From Actinomadura sp. KC345 (GTDB lineage: Bacteria > Actinomycetota > Actinomycetes > Streptosporangiales > Streptosporangiaceae): a DNA stretch of 48,993 nucleotides. The stretch lies in NCBI RefSeq assembly GCF_004348515.1, contig NZ_SMKH01000018.1, positions 1 to 48,993 of the forward strand, in the 5' to 3' direction. Both the position numbers and the translations under genes were made by a program. The notes beneath the pieces were generated by a model. It did not search any database. It had not been told where the DNA came from and saw only the letters and a program-made list of their open reading frames with translations. Positions within the stretch are counted from its first letter, which is position 1; every line of letters begins with the position of its first letter. Positions 31,942 to 41,120 of this stretch are shown piece after piece.

Positions 31942-33144
31942 ATGGCCTTCCTCCTCGGCGCGGTGGCGTTCGTCGTCGCGCTGCTGGCGTCGGTGATGCT
32001 GCACGAGGGCGGGCACCTGCTCACCGCCAAGCGGTTCGGGATGAAGGCGACGCAGTACTTCGTGGGTTTCGGGCCGACCCTGTGGTCGGTGCGGCGCGGC
32101 GAGACCGAGTACGGCGTCAAGGCGATCCCGCTGGGCGGCTTCGTCAAGATCGTGGGGTACACGCCGCTGGAGGAGATCGACGCGGCCGACCGTCCCCGGG
32201 CGTTCTACCGGCAGCCCGCCCCGCGCCGCGCGATCGTCATCGGCGCGGGCGTCGTCGCCAACTTCCTGTTCGCGTTCCTGCTGCTCATGGCGATGGCCAT
32301 GACGATCGGCGTCCGCGAGCCCGGCACCGCGACCAGCACGGTCGCCGAGGTCTCCCCGTGCGTGCCCGCCGGGATGCGCGCGGCCTGCGACGAGGGCCGC
32401 CCGCCGTCGCCAGCCGCGCGGGCGGGGCTGCGCGCCGGGGACCGCGTCGTCTCCTTCAACGGATCGCCGGTCGCCGACTGGAGGGACCTCACCGAGGCGA
32501 TCGACCGGGCCGAGCCGGGGCGGACGGTGCGGCTGGAGGTGCGCCGGCCCGGGGCGGAGCGGCCGGTGACGCTGCCGGTCACGCTCGCGGACGTGGAGGG
32601 GGAGCCGTTCGTCGGCGTGTCCTCGAAGGTCGTCGGCGCCGGATACGAGCGGACGGGACCGCTGAACGCGGCGGTGTTCGCCGCGGAGGGCATCGGCAGG
32701 ATCCTCTCCGGCATCGGCGAGGTGGTGGTGGACCTGCCCTCGGCGATCCCGAGGCTGTTCTCGCCCGACCGGGAGAGTTCGCCCGGCGGCCAGGTCGGCA
32801 GCGTGGTCGGCGCCACCGACGTGTCCGGCCAGATCTTCGCGTCCGAAGGCGCCGGCACCAAGGACAAGCTCGCGCTGTTCCTGTCGCTGGTCGTCTCGCT
32901 GAACATCTTCCTCGGGGCGCTCAACCTCCTTCCCCTGCTGCCGCTGGACGGGGGCCATCTCGCCGTGGTGGCCTACGAGCGGGCCCGCGCGGGCTTGCAC
33001 CGGATCCGCGGCCGTCCGGATCCGGGCACCGTCGACATGACCAGGCTCCTGCCCTTGACCTACCTCGTCGTCCTGTTGCTCGTGGGGTTCGGGGTGCTGC
33101 TGATCCTCGCCGACCTGTTCAATCCGCTCCGGCTACCGGGCTGA
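31942..33144 (+). CDS. rip1: Site-2 intramembrane zinc metalloprotease (Rip1/RseP family)
   Basis: This is a polytopic M50 protease (400 residues). The zinc motif HEGGH lies at residues 21-25 in the first helix, and the third ligand motif LPLDGGH is in a C-terminal helix. A PDZ-type domain (roughly residues 150-215, containing AGLRAGDRVVSFNG) lies between. It cleaves membrane-embedded anti-sigma factors and envelope proteins after a first-site cut. In mycobacteria Rip1 controls cell-envelope and stress responses. It follows dxr by 37 bases and precedes ispG, as is typical of the phylum. The Gly-Gly inside the zinc motif is within family variation. Confidence 0.93.
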   Translation: MAFLLGAVAFVVALLASVMLHEGGHLLTAKRFGMKATQYFVGFGPTLWSVRRGETEYGVKAIPLGGFVKIVGYTPLEEIDAADRPRAFYRQPAPRRAIVIGAGVVANFLFAFLLLMAMAMTIGVREPGTATSTVAEVSPCVPAGMRAACDEGRPPSPAARAGLRAGDRVVSFNGSPVADWRDLTEAIDRAEPGRTVRLEVRRPGAERPVTLPVTLADVEGEPFVGVSSKVVGAGYERTGPLNAAVFAAEGIGRILSGIGEVVVDLPSAIPRLFSPDRESSPGGQVGSVVGATDVSGQIFASEGAGTKDKLALFLSLVVSLNIFLGALNLLPLLPLDGGHLAVVAYERARAGLHRIRGRPDPGTVDMTRLLPLTYLVVLLLVGFGVLLILADLFNPLRLPG

Positions 33145-33199
33145 CACGAAATGTTCACGCAATGCATCCGTATGGTCACACCGTTGGTCGCCGGGTGCC

Positions 33200-33229
33200 G
33201 TCAACTCAGCCGCGCCGGGCGCTTAGGCT
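33200..33229 (+). promoter_or_regulatory. Possible internal promoter upstream of ispG
   Basis: GTCAAC (33200-33205) and TAGGCT (33224-33229) are spaced 18 bases apart in the 118-base gap between rip1 and ispG. Transcription would start near 33236, leaving a short leader with GAGGAGAG before ATG 33263. Confidence 0.35.
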
Positions 33230-33262
33230 TTGTAACCGGGGCCGGCAAGCAAGAGGAGAGGG

Positions 33263-34456
33263 ATGAGCGTTTCACTGGGAATTCCGAGCGTTCGCGGAGA
33301 AGGCGGCGGTCAGGGGGCGCGGGGTTCCGTCGCGGCGCGCCGCCGGTCCCGGCAGATCATGGTCGGGAACGTGCCGGTGGGCGGCGACGCCCCGGTGTCG
33401 GTGCAGTCCATGACCACGACCGTCACCGCCGACGTGAACGCGACGCTGCAGCAGATCGCGGAACTCACCGCGTCGGGCTGCCAGATCGTGCGGGTGGCGT
33501 GCCCGTCGCAGGACGACGCGGACGCGCTTCCCGCGATCGCGAGCAAGTCGCCGATCCCCGTCATCGCCGACATCCACTTCCAGCCGAAGTACGTGTTCGC
33601 GGCGATCGACGCGGGCTGTGCGGCCGTACGGGTCAACCCCGGCAACATCAAGAAGTTCGACGACCGGGTCGGTGAGATCGCCAAGGCGGCCAAGGACGCC
33701 GGCGTCCCGATCCGCATCGGCGTGAACGCCGGTTCGCTGGACAAGCGGCTGCTGGAGAAGTACGGCAGGGCCACGCCCGAGGCGATGGTGGAGTCGGCGC
33801 TGTGGGAGTGCTCGCTGTTCGAGGAGCACGACTTCCGCGACATCAAGATCTCGGTCAAGCACAACGACCCGGTCGTGATGATCGAGGCGTACCGGCAGCT
33901 GGCGGACGCCTGCGACTACCCGCTGCACCTCGGCGTCACCGAGGCGGGCCCGGCCTTCCAGGGCACGATCAAGTCCGCGGTGGCGTTCGGGTCGCTGCTC
34001 GCCGCCGGGATCGGCGACACGATCCGGGTGTCCCTTTCGGCGCCTCCGGTCGAGGAGGTCAAGGTCGGCACGGCCATCCTGGAGTCGCTCGGGCTGCGCG
34101 AGCGCGGGCTGGAGATCGTGTCCTGCCCGTCGTGCGGGCGTGCGCAGGTGGACGTGTACACGCTCGCCGAGCAGGTCACCGCCGGGCTGAAGGACTTCCC
34201 CGTCCCGCTGCGCGTCGCCGTGATGGGCTGCGTGGTGAACGGTCCGGGCGAGGCGCGTGAGGCCGACCTCGGTGTCGCGTCCGGCAACGGCAAAGGCCAG
34301 ATCTTCGTCAAGGGGGAGGTCATCAAGACCGTCCCCGAGTCGCAGATCGTGGAGACCCTGATCGAGGAGGCCATGCGCATCGCCGATGAGATGGGCGTCG
34401 AGATCGGCGAGGACGGCTCCGTCTCCGGCCCCGGCGCCGACGTCGTGGTCAGTTGA
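33263..34456 (+). CDS. ispG: 4-hydroxy-3-methylbut-2-enyl diphosphate synthase (flavodoxin)
   Basis: This is the penultimate enzyme of the MEP pathway (397 residues), reducing methylerythritol cyclodiphosphate to HMBPP with a [4Fe-4S] cluster. The N-terminal barrel has [15 protein letters not shown] and RVNPGNI. The cluster cysteines are in SCPSCGR and [12 protein letters not shown] in the C-terminal part. The length is that of the bacterial short form. ATG 33263 follows GAGGAGAG, so the start is well supported. It closes the dxr-rip1-ispG block, is followed by a hairpin terminator, and may also have its own promoter. Confidence 0.95.
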   Translation: MSVSLGIPSVRGEGGGQGARGSVAARRRSRQIMVGNVPVGGDAPVSVQSMTTTVTADVNATLQQIAELTASGCQIVRVACPSQDDADALPAIASKSPIPVIADIHFQPKYVFAAIDAGCAAVRVNPGNIKKFDDRVGEIAKAAKDAGVPIRIGVNAGSLDKRLLEKYGRATPEAMVESALWECSLFEEHDFRDIKISVKHNDPVVMIEAYRQLADACDYPLHLGVTEAGPAFQGTIKSAVAFGSLLAAGIGDTIRVSLSAPPVEEVKVGTAILESLGLRERGLEIVSCPSCGRAQVDVYTLAEQVTAGLKDFPVPLRVAVMGCVVNGPGEAREADLGVASGNGKGQIFVKGEVIKTVPESQIVETLIEEAMRIADEMGVEIGEDGSVSGPGADVVVS

Positions 34457-34502
34457 TCCCATGGTCGGCTGACCCCGTGGTCGGCTGATGCCGTGACTCA
34501 CG

Positions 34503-34531
34503 AGGGGCCCTGGGCGCGAACCCGGGGCCCT
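34503..34531 (+). terminator. Terminator after ispG
   Basis: An 11-bp G/C stem with one bulged G closes a short loop (about CGCGAA) and is followed by TTTCG. It lies 47 bases after the ispG stop. From 34532 to 34764 there is no gene; TATGTAT at 34694-34700 may be a -10 region for the next gene. Confidence 0.6.
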
Positions 34532-34764
34532 TTCGCATGCGCGGCGCCCGGCCGCCCCCTGCGCGCGGAACGCCGAACGTCCCGGCTGATCACGAAGTTC
34601 CGATGATCTTGTCACGATTGCGTATCCAGTCACCCCGGCCCTTGCCGTCATAAGGGGCGAAGAACGGACAATCTCCACGCAATCCGCATCCGCTATGTAT
34701 CGGCGCAGCTCCCCCTCCGGTCCCGGTATCGGGCCAGCCGGAGCCGCCGATCTGAGGGGGTCAA

Positions 34765-36372
34765 GTGAAAAGGATCGTTCTCGTCGCGGCCGCAGCGGTC
34801 GTGACGTTCGGCGGCACCGGCGCCGTCGTCGCCGCGAGCGCGGACACCGGCCCCGCGGGCGCCGGTGCCGGGATCGCGGCACAGGAGATCGATTGGGGCG
34901 CGTGCGAGGTCAGCGGCCCTGACGACCCGATGAACAAGGCCCAGTGCGCCCAGGTCGACGTGCCCCTCGACCACAGCGAGCCGGGCGGCCGCAAGCTCTC
35001 CATCGCGGTGTCGCGCTTCAAGCACACCGACGAGAAGGACTACAAGGGCGTCCTGTTCGTGAACCCGGGCGGTCCCGGCGGCTCCGGCCTCGCCTACGCG
35101 CCCGCGCTCGCCCGCTGGATCGGCGACACCGGCCACGCCGACGTCGCGGCCAAGTACGACATCATCGGCTTCGACCCCCGCGGTGTCGGCTCCAGCAAGC
35201 CCGCGCTCACCTGCGACCCCGGCTACAACGATCCGATCCGCCCCGCCTACGTGCCGGACTCCTGGCGCGAGGAGGCGGCCTGGATCGCCAGGTCGAAGAA
35301 GTACGCGCAGGACTGCGCGAAGAAGTTCGGCCGGCTGCTGCCGCACATGCGCACCACCGACGCCGCGCGCGACATCGACACGATCCGCGCAGCCCTCGGC
35401 CAGGAGAAGATCAGCTGGTACGGGTTCTCCTACGGCACCTACTTCGGCGCCACCTACGCCACGCTCTTCCCCGAGCGCGTGGAGCGGATGGTGATGGACG
35501 GCAACGTCAACCCGAAGAACGTCTGGTACCAGGGCCAGCTCGAACAGGACAAGGCGTTCGAGCGCAACATCCGCCTCTGGTTCGCCTGGATCGCCGAGCA
35601 CGACTCGGTCTACCGCCTCGGCACGTCCGAGAAGGCCGTCCGCGCCAAGTACTACAAGGCGCTGGACGCGGCGGAGAAGTCGCCGATCGGCGGCGAGATC
35701 GGCCCGGCGGAGCTGACCGACATCCTGCTCAGCGCCGGTTACAACACGGGCTACTACATCCCGTTCGCCGAGGCGCTCTCGGCCTGGATCAACGACGGGG
35801 ACCCCTCCGGACTGCTCGCCTACCTCAACCCGGGCGGCCAGGACAACGACTTCGCGGTCTATCTCGCCGTCCAGGGCGCCGACGCCCCGTGGCCCCGCAA
35901 CTGGAGCAAGTGGCACCGCGACGCGGTGAAGCTCCACCGGCAGGGCTACACGTTCGAGACGTGGGGGAACGTCTGGTTCAACGCGCCCGTCGCCTTCTGG
36001 CCCTTCAACGGGGGCCCGCGGCTGAAGCTGAAGGGCGCCAAGGACCTGCCGGGCATGCTGCTCGTCCAGTCCACCAAGGACGCGGCGACGCCGGTCGAGG
36101 GCGGCCTGGAGATGCACAAGGTCTTCCCGTCCTCGCGGCTGGTGTTCGAGGTCGGAGGCAAGACCCACTCCAACACGCTCAACGGCAACGCGTGCCTGGA
36201 CGACAAGGTCGCGGCGTACCTCGACACCGGCGCGCTGCCGGGCTCCCGCCGCGGACCGGACGCCTACTGCGAGGCCGTTCCGGAGCTCAACGACCCGGAC
36301 CCGACGGCCGTCCAGCTGAAGTCCGCGCCCGTGGCACCCGCGGGCAAGGACCTTCCGGTCGGGCGCCCGTAG
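34765..36372 (+). CDS. Secreted tripeptidyl-aminopeptidase-like serine hydrolase (paralogue 1)
   Basis: This is an exported alpha/beta-hydrolase (535 residues) of the SlpD/Tap-type secreted peptidase group. A Sec signal covers residues 1-26 (MKRIVLVAAAAVV...AASA). The oxyanion region is VNPGGPGGSG, the conserved FDPRGVGSS follows, the nucleophile is in GFSYGT, and the acid and base are near STKDAATP and GKTHSN. Several cysteines are compatible with disulfides outside the cell. Such enzymes remove N-terminal tripeptides or similar units from extracellular peptides. Start GTG 34765 follows a purine-rich GAGGGGG. It is one of two tandem paralogues inserted between ispG and the DUF4081 GNAT gene. 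Confidence 0.88.
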   Translation: MKRIVLVAAAAVVTFGGTGAVVAASADTGPAGAGAGIAAQEIDWGACEVSGPDDPMNKAQCAQVDVPLDHSEPGGRKLSIAVSRFKHTDEKDYKGVLFVNPGGPGGSGLAYAPALARWIGDTGHADVAAKYDIIGFDPRGVGSSKPALTCDPGYNDPIRPAYVPDSWREEAAWIARSKKYAQDCAKKFGRLLPHMRTTDAARDIDTIRAALGQEKISWYGFSYGTYFGATYATLFPERVERMVMDGNVNPKNVWYQGQLEQDKAFERNIRLWFAWIAEHDSVYRLGTSEKAVRAKYYKALDAAEKSPIGGEIGPAELTDILLSAGYNTGYYIPFAEALSAWINDGDPSGLLAYLNPGGQDNDFAVYLAVQGADAPWPRNWSKWHRDAVKLHRQGYTFETWGNVWFNAPVAFWPFNGGPRLKLKGAKDLPGMLLVQSTKDAATPVEGGLEMHKVFPSSRLVFEVGGKTHSNTLNGNACLDDKVAAYLDTGALPGSRRGPDAYCEAVPELNDPDPTAVQLKSAPVAPAGKDLPVGRP

Positions 36373-36390
36373 CCCGCGGAAACCGGTGGC

Positions 36391-36425
36391 GTGCCCGCCC
36401 GCCCCTCCACGGGGCGGGCGGGCAC
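36391..36425 (+). terminator. Strong hairpin between the peptidase paralogues
   Basis: A perfect 15-bp stem (36391-36405 with 36411-36425) has a TCCAC loop and starts 18 bases after the first peptidase stop. The two paralogues are therefore probably separate transcription units. Confidence 0.75.
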
Positions 36426-36534
36426 CGCCCGCCGTTTCCGCCGCCTCTTCGGCCGGGCGGGTCCCGGTTCGGACGGGAATCGCGCGATCCAGGGGGTCAC
36501 GCGGTTCAGGGCGCCGCCCCGGTAGAAAGCCGGG

Positions 36535-38139
36535 GTGCTGAACGACGCTGGAAAGAGGGCCGCCGCCGGGACGGCCGCCGCCGCGCTCGCGCTGGGGCTC
36601 GCCGGAGCGGCCATGCAGGAGGCCGCCGCCGCGGGACATCGCGGAACCGAACCCGCCCCGAGGCCCGCCGGCCTCCCCTGGAAGCCCTGCCCCTCGAAGG
36701 ACCCGGTGGAAGGCCCCCGCCTGAAGGGCCTCCAGTGCGCGGCCGTCCGCGTGCCGCTCGACCACGACCGTCCGGACGGCGAGCAGATCACGCTCGAACT
36801 GACGCGTGCCCGGCACACCGCGCCCGAGTCCCAGGGTGTGGTGCTGCTGAACCGCGGAGGGCCCGGCGCACACGGACGCGACCTCCCGACCGTCATCAAG
36901 GACGCGTTGCCCGGGAAGGTGGCCGCGTCCTACGACTGGATCGGCTTCGACCCGCGCGGCGTCGGCGCGAGCAAGCCCTCCCTGGCCTGCGACCCGAGCT
37001 ACCAGAACCCCGGCCGCGCACGCCCCGACACCATCCCCGCGAACGCGGAGGAGGAGCGGGCGTGGACGGCCAGAGCCGAGGCTTACGCCGACGACTGCGC
37101 CGAGAGGCACCGGGCGATCCTGCCGCACATGGGCACGGCCGACTTGGCCCGCGACATGGACGTGATCCGCAGGGCCCTCGGCCAGGAGAGGATCAACTAC
37201 TTCGGCTACTCGTACGGCAGTTACCTCGGCGCCGTCTACGCGACGATGTTCCCCGGACGGGTCCGCCGCATGGTGCTGGACAGCGTCGTCCGCCCCAGCG
37301 GCGTCTGGTACGAGAACAACCTCGACCAGAACGTCGCGTTCGAGAAGCGGATCCGCGCGTACTTCAGGTGGATCGCCCGTCACCACAAGACCTACGGGCT
37401 CGGGACGACGGAGCAAGAGGTCGCCGCCGCCTACGCCAAGGTCCGCGCAGCCCTGAAGAAGGAGCCCATCGGCGGGAAGGTGGGCCCCGCCGAACTGGAC
37501 GACGTCTTCCTCGCCGACGGTTACGCCGACCAGAGCTGGCCCGCGCACGCGGAGGCCCTGTCCGCGTACGTCGTCCGGGACGACCCCGCCCCGCTGCGCA
37601 AGGCATGGCGGCCGCCCGGGCGCCTCGAACAGAACGCCTACGCCGCCTACACCGCCGTGGAATGCCGCGACGCGCCCTGGCCCCGCGACTGGAGCCGCTG
37701 GCACGCCGACAGCGAGCGCCTGTTCCGGCAGGGCCACCGGTTCGAGACCTGGAGCAACACCTGGTACAACGCGCCCTGCGCGTTCTGGGCGGTGCCGGGC
37801 GGGCCGCGTCCGGAGGTGCGGGGGACGCCGTCGCTCCCGCCGATCCTGCTCGTCCACGCCACCGAGGACGCCGCCACCCCGTACGCGGGGGCGCTGGAGA
37901 CGCACCGCAGGTTCCCGACGTCCCGGCTGCTCGTCCAGACCGGCGGCGGTGACCACGGCGTCTCCCTGTCGGGAGACGCGTGCGTGGACGGGGCCGTCGC
38001 CGCCTACCTCGGCAGCGGCGAGCTGCCCGCGAGCCGGCTGGGCCCGGACGCGGAGTGCGCGGCCGGCCCTCCGCCCGAGGCCGCGGCCGCCGCGGCCGAG
38101 AAGCCCGGCGGCCCGGAACACGCCGCCGCGCCCCACTGA
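36535..38139 (+). CDS. Secreted tripeptidyl-aminopeptidase-like serine hydrolase (paralogue 2)
   Basis: This exported alpha/beta-hydrolase (534 residues) is clearly related to the upstream gene. A signal peptide spans about residues 1-33 (alanine-rich, ending around EAAAAG). LNRGGPGAHG replaces the usual NPGGPGGSG near the oxyanion hole, so substrate handling may differ. FDPRGVGAS, GYSYGS with the nucleophile Ser, HATEDAATP with the Asp, and GGDHGVS with the His complete the triad. The C-terminal 25 residues are Ala/Glu/Pro-rich. Start GTG 36535 has a TAGAAA sequence 6 bases upstream and no ribosome binding site, so a leaderless start is possible. Confidence 0.87.
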   Translation: MLNDAGKRAAAGTAAAALALGLAGAAMQEAAAAGHRGTEPAPRPAGLPWKPCPSKDPVEGPRLKGLQCAAVRVPLDHDRPDGEQITLELTRARHTAPESQGVVLLNRGGPGAHGRDLPTVIKDALPGKVAASYDWIGFDPRGVGASKPSLACDPSYQNPGRARPDTIPANAEEERAWTARAEAYADDCAERHRAILPHMGTADLARDMDVIRRALGQERINYFGYSYGSYLGAVYATMFPGRVRRMVLDSVVRPSGVWYENNLDQNVAFEKRIRAYFRWIARHHKTYGLGTTEQEVAAAYAKVRAALKKEPIGGKVGPAELDDVFLADGYADQSWPAHAEALSAYVVRDDPAPLRKAWRPPGRLEQNAYAAYTAVECRDAPWPRDWSRWHADSERLFRQGHRFETWSNTWYNAPCAFWAVPGGPRPEVRGTPSLPPILLVHATEDAATPYAGALETHRRFPTSRLLVQTGGGDHGVSLSGDACVDGAVAAYLGSGELPASRLGPDAECAAGPPPEAAAAAAEKPGGPEHAAAPH

Positions 38140-38226
38140 ACGTTCTCCGCCCGTCCTGTCACGGGCGCCGCGGCGTCGCGGTCCGGCGATGGCCGAGCCC
38201 GTGAGGTGCCCGGACCGCGGACGACA

Positions 38227-38296
38227 TAGGCTTGTCCACGTGGTGCTTTCATTGGTGAGGGCCGAACGGGGGTCGTCCCCGTCGCGGAGCCGGTAG
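38227..38296 (+). promoter_or_regulatory. Putative -10 box and 18-codon leader frame before the GNAT gene
   Basis: TAGGCT (38227-38232) fits a -10 box. Seven bases later GTG 38240 opens an 18-codon frame that stops at TAG 38294-38296, 2 bases before the GTG 38299 of the next gene. Translation of the leader could couple to or attenuate the GNAT gene. This is position-based inference; the 38140-38226 part holds nothing else I recognise. Confidence 0.3.
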
Positions 38297-38298
38297 CC

Positions 38299-39147
38299 GT
38301 GCGCATGCTGGGCTCGATGCCGGTGCGCGTGCTGGACGACCGGTACCGGGCGGAGGCCCTCGCGATCCTGGACGCCGACCCGGTGTCCAACGTGTTCGTC
38401 AGTTCCCGCGTGCACGCCGCGGGGCTCGACCCGCGCCGTCTCGGCGCCCAGATGTGGGGCTACCTCCACGACGGGCGCCTCACCTCGCTGTGCTACTCCG
38501 GCGCGAACCTCATCCCGGTGGCGGCGGGGCCGGAGGCCGTCCGCGCGTTCGCCGAACGGGCCCGGGGGCAGGGGCGGCGCTGCTCGTCCATCGTCGGGCC
38601 CGTCGACGCCGTCGGCGAGCTGTGGGAGATCCTCTCGCCGTACTGGGGGGCGCCCCGGGCCGTCCGCACGGACCAGCCGGTGATGGCCACCTCCGCGGTC
38701 CCCGACGCGCCGTCCGACACCGGCGTCCGGCGGGTGCGGATGGAGGAGTTCGACGTGGTCTACCCGGCCTGTGTGGCGATGTTCACCGAAGAGGTCGGGG
38801 TCTCGCCCAACGCCGGCGACGGGGGAGTGCTCTACCGTGCGCGGGTCGCCGAGCTGATCCGCGACGGCCGCGCGTTCGCCCGCATCGAGGACGGCCGCGT
38901 CATGTTCAAGGCCGAGATCGGCGCGGTCACACCCCGGGCCTGCCAGGTGCAGGGCGTGTGGGTGCCGCCCGAGCTGCGCGGCGAGGGCCGCTCCGTGGCC
39001 GGGATGTCCGCGGTGGTGCGGGAGGCGCTGCGCGGCGTCGCGCCGACCGTGTCGCTGTACGTCAACGACTACAACACGCGGGCGCGGGCCGCCTACCGGC
39101 GCGTCGGGTTCACCGAGGTCGGTTCCTTCATGTCGATCCTGTTCTGA
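38299..39147 (+). CDS. DUF4081-type GNAT acetyltransferase
   Basis: This protein of about 282 residues has an N-terminal DUF4081 half (VLDDRYRAEALAILDADPVSNVFVSSRV) and a C-terminal GNAT fold. Its acetyl-CoA-binding motif is VQGVWVPPELRGEGRS, followed by LYVNDYNTRARAAYRRVGF. Its orthologue usually lies directly after ispG in actinobacteria. Here it is displaced by the two peptidase genes but keeps strand and order. The substrate is unknown. The start could be GTG 38299 or ATG 38305; ribosome binding signals are weak for both. Confidence 0.85.
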   Translation: MRMLGSMPVRVLDDRYRAEALAILDADPVSNVFVSSRVHAAGLDPRRLGAQMWGYLHDGRLTSLCYSGANLIPVAAGPEAVRAFAERARGQGRRCSSIVGPVDAVGELWEILSPYWGAPRAVRTDQPVMATSAVPDAPSDTGVRRVRMEEFDVVYPACVAMFTEEVGVSPNAGDGGVLYRARVAELIRDGRAFARIEDGRVMFKAEIGAVTPRACQVQGVWVPPELRGEGRSVAGMSAVVREALRGVAPTVSLYVNDYNTRARAAYRRVGFTEVGSFMSILF

Positions 39148-39162
39148 GGGATTCATCCCCGG

Positions 39163-39168
39163 TACGAT
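39163..39168 (+). promoter_or_regulatory. -10 box (TACGAT) for leaderless XRE-type gene
   Basis: TACGAT ends 6 bases before GTG 39175, and no ribosome binding site is present. The promoter sits in the 27-base gap after the GNAT gene. Confidence 0.45.
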
Positions 39169-39174
39169 CCGCCC

Positions 39175-40053
39175 GTGGAGTTCGCCGGGGCATTACGGCA
39201 GGCCATCCAGGCCAGCGGGCTGACCCTGGAACGGATCCGCCACCGGCTCCGCCGCCGCGGGCTGGCCGTGAGCGTGGCCACCCTCAGCTACTGGCAGCGC
39301 GGCCGCAGCCGTCCACGGTCGCGGGCCGTCGTCGTGGCACTGGAGGAGATCCTCCAGATGCGGCCGGGGACCCTGACCGAGCTGCTGGACGATCCCGCCC
39401 CCGCCGTCCGCGGCGCCCTCGCGGCGGCCCCGTCCGGCGCCGCCGAACGCGGCCGCCCGGTGCGGGAGCTGTGGCCCGACCCGGACGGGTACGCGGGCCT
39501 CGTCGGGCAGCTCGACCGGTCCGGGGACCACCGGCTCGAACGGCTCAGCATCCACGACGTGTACCGGCTGGACGACGTCCGCCGTTCCTGGACGCTGTCG
39601 GTGCGGACCGTCCTGCGCGCGGCGGGCGACGGCATCGACCGGGTCGTGTGCGTCCACGAGGCCGGAGCCGGGAACGCCGGTCTCGCGCAGGTGCGGTACT
39701 GCCGTCCCGGGCGGATCCGCGCCGAGGGCGGGATGATGGCGTTCGAGCTGGTCTTCGACCGCGTCCTGTCGGCGGGCGACACCGCGGTCGTCGAGTACGA
39801 GCTCGGACTCGCAGGAGAACCCCCGCCCGACAGCTGCGACCGGCGCTTCCCCCACCCCGTCCACGACTACGTGGCGATCATCCAGTTCGCGGGCGGCCGG
39901 CTCCCCGCGCGCTGCTACGGCTTCACCGCCGAGAGCTCGCGGTCGCCGCGGCGGCGCCTCGCCGAGCTGTGGATCGGCACGTCCGGCAGCGCGAACTTCG
40001 CGGCCGGGGCGGTGCGGCGCGGGATCGTTGGCATCGAATGGGAGTGGCACTAG
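39175..40053 (+). CDS. XRE-type regulator with a conserved sensor-like C-terminus (paralogue 1)
   Basis: This 292-residue protein has an N-terminal helix-turn-helix (about residues 1-75): ALRQAIQASGLTLERIRHRL, then VSVATLSYWQRGRSRPRS as the recognition part. The C-terminal 190 residues have no domain I can name but are conserved with the next gene: LSIHDVYRL, a DRVVCVHEAG segment, FELVFDRVLSAGDTAVVEYELG, LPARCYGFT and a terminal WEW. This looks like a beta-rich ligand or protein-sensing domain. It lies 27 bases after the GNAT gene with its own leaderless promoter. Regulation targets are not known. Confidence 0.75.
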   Translation: MEFAGALRQAIQASGLTLERIRHRLRRRGLAVSVATLSYWQRGRSRPRSRAVVVALEEILQMRPGTLTELLDDPAPAVRGALAAAPSGAAERGRPVRELWPDPDGYAGLVGQLDRSGDHRLERLSIHDVYRLDDVRRSWTLSVRTVLRAAGDGIDRVVCVHEAGAGNAGLAQVRYCRPGRIRAEGGMMAFELVFDRVLSAGDTAVVEYELGLAGEPPPDSCDRRFPHPVHDYVAIIQFAGGRLPARCYGFTAESSRSPRRRLAELWIGTSGSANFAAGAVRRGIVGIEWEWH

Positions 40054-40186
40054 CTCCGGGGCGCGGTTGTCGGAAATTGCCGGTTGGAATCGGGCCCCCT
40101 GGGCCTTACAGTGAGCGCTGAAGTCGCAAGCGCAGGAGTCAAGGCCGTCATGCGGGGGCCGGCCGGACGAGATCCGGAGGCCAGCG

Positions 40187-41095
40187 GTGCAGAGTGTCGC
40201 GGAGGACGATCTCCTCCAGGTACTGCAGTACGGTCCTTTCAACGTGGCCCTGCACGCGGCCATCCAGGCCCGGGGCCTCAGCCTCGACTCGCTGCGGCGC
40301 CGCCTGGAGGAGCAGGGCATCGCGGTCAGCCTGTCCACGCTGAGCTACTGGCAGCGCGGCCGGACGCGTCCCGAACGCGCCGACTCGATGCGCGCCGTCC
40401 GCGGCCTCGAAGTCATCCTCGAACTGCCGCGCCATTCGCTGCTCACGCTGCTGAGGCCCACCGCCGAGCGCTCCGCCGGGGCGTGGCTGCCGGTGGAGGA
40501 GCTGTGCCCCGAGCCGGGCGTCCGCGACCTGCTCGACGAGATCGGCGACCGCGGCGAGCGGCAGCTCACCGGACTCAGCCTGCACGACCAGCACACCATC
40601 GGGCGGCGCCGGGAACTGCGCGAGGTCCGGTCCCGGGCGGTGTTCCAGGCGCAGCAGCGGGGCGTCGACCGCTGGACCGCCGTCTACCACCACCCGCACG
40701 GCATCCTGCCGTCCTCGCGAACCGCGCGCGGCTGCCGGTTCGGGCGCGTCCGCATGGACGAGGCGAGCGGCCTCATCGCCGCCGAGCTGCTGTTCGACCG
40801 GGCGCTCGGCCGCGGCGAGACCTACCTGCTGGAGTACGGTTTCGGATTCGACGAGACGGGCCCGCCGGTGACCGAGGAGGGACGCGGCTTCCGCACGCCG
40901 CAGCACGAGTTCCTCATCGAGGTCCGGTTCCACCCGGCCACCCTCCCCGCCCGCTGCTACCGGACGTGGCGTCCCGACGGCAACACCGCCCTCAAGGACT
41001 CGGCCGACCTGCGCATGTCCAGCTACCACAGCGTCCACTTCATCGAGTTCGGCATGGCCGCCGGCTACCACGGCATCCGCTGGGAGTGGACGTGA
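40187..41095 (+). CDS. XRE-type regulator with the same sensor-like C-terminus (paralogue 2)
   Basis: This 302-residue protein has the same architecture as the preceding gene, with an N-terminal helix-turn-helix (about residues 15-85, ALHAAIQARGLSLDSLRRRL and VSLSTLSYWQRGRTRPER). The C-terminal domain aligns at LSLHDQHTI, VDRWTAVYHH, ELLFDRALGRGETYLLEYGFG, LPARCYRTW and the final WEW. It differs in a longer N-terminus and in a PSSRTARGCRFGRVR segment. GTG 40187 is taken as start, with no strong ribosome binding site. The 133-base gap to its paralogue contains no recognised promoter. Confidence 0.75.
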   Translation: MQSVAEDDLLQVLQYGPFNVALHAAIQARGLSLDSLRRRLEEQGIAVSLSTLSYWQRGRTRPERADSMRAVRGLEVILELPRHSLLTLLRPTAERSAGAWLPVEELCPEPGVRDLLDEIGDRGERQLTGLSLHDQHTIGRRRELREVRSRAVFQAQQRGVDRWTAVYHHPHGILPSSRTARGCRFGRVRMDEASGLIAAELLFDRALGRGETYLLEYGFGFDETGPPVTEEGRGFRTPQHEFLIEVRFHPATLPARCYRTWRPDGNTALKDSADLRMSSYHSVHFIEFGMAAGYHGIRWEWT

Positions 41096-41120
41096 TTCAT
41101 TGCTTTCCCGACCTCGCCCC

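Noticed and set aside
34693..39156. Very long minus-strand frame (1487 codons)
   Set aside because: It is antisense to two secreted peptidases and the GNAT gene, which have clear signal peptides and catalytic motifs. Long antisense frames are expected in DNA with this G/C bias.
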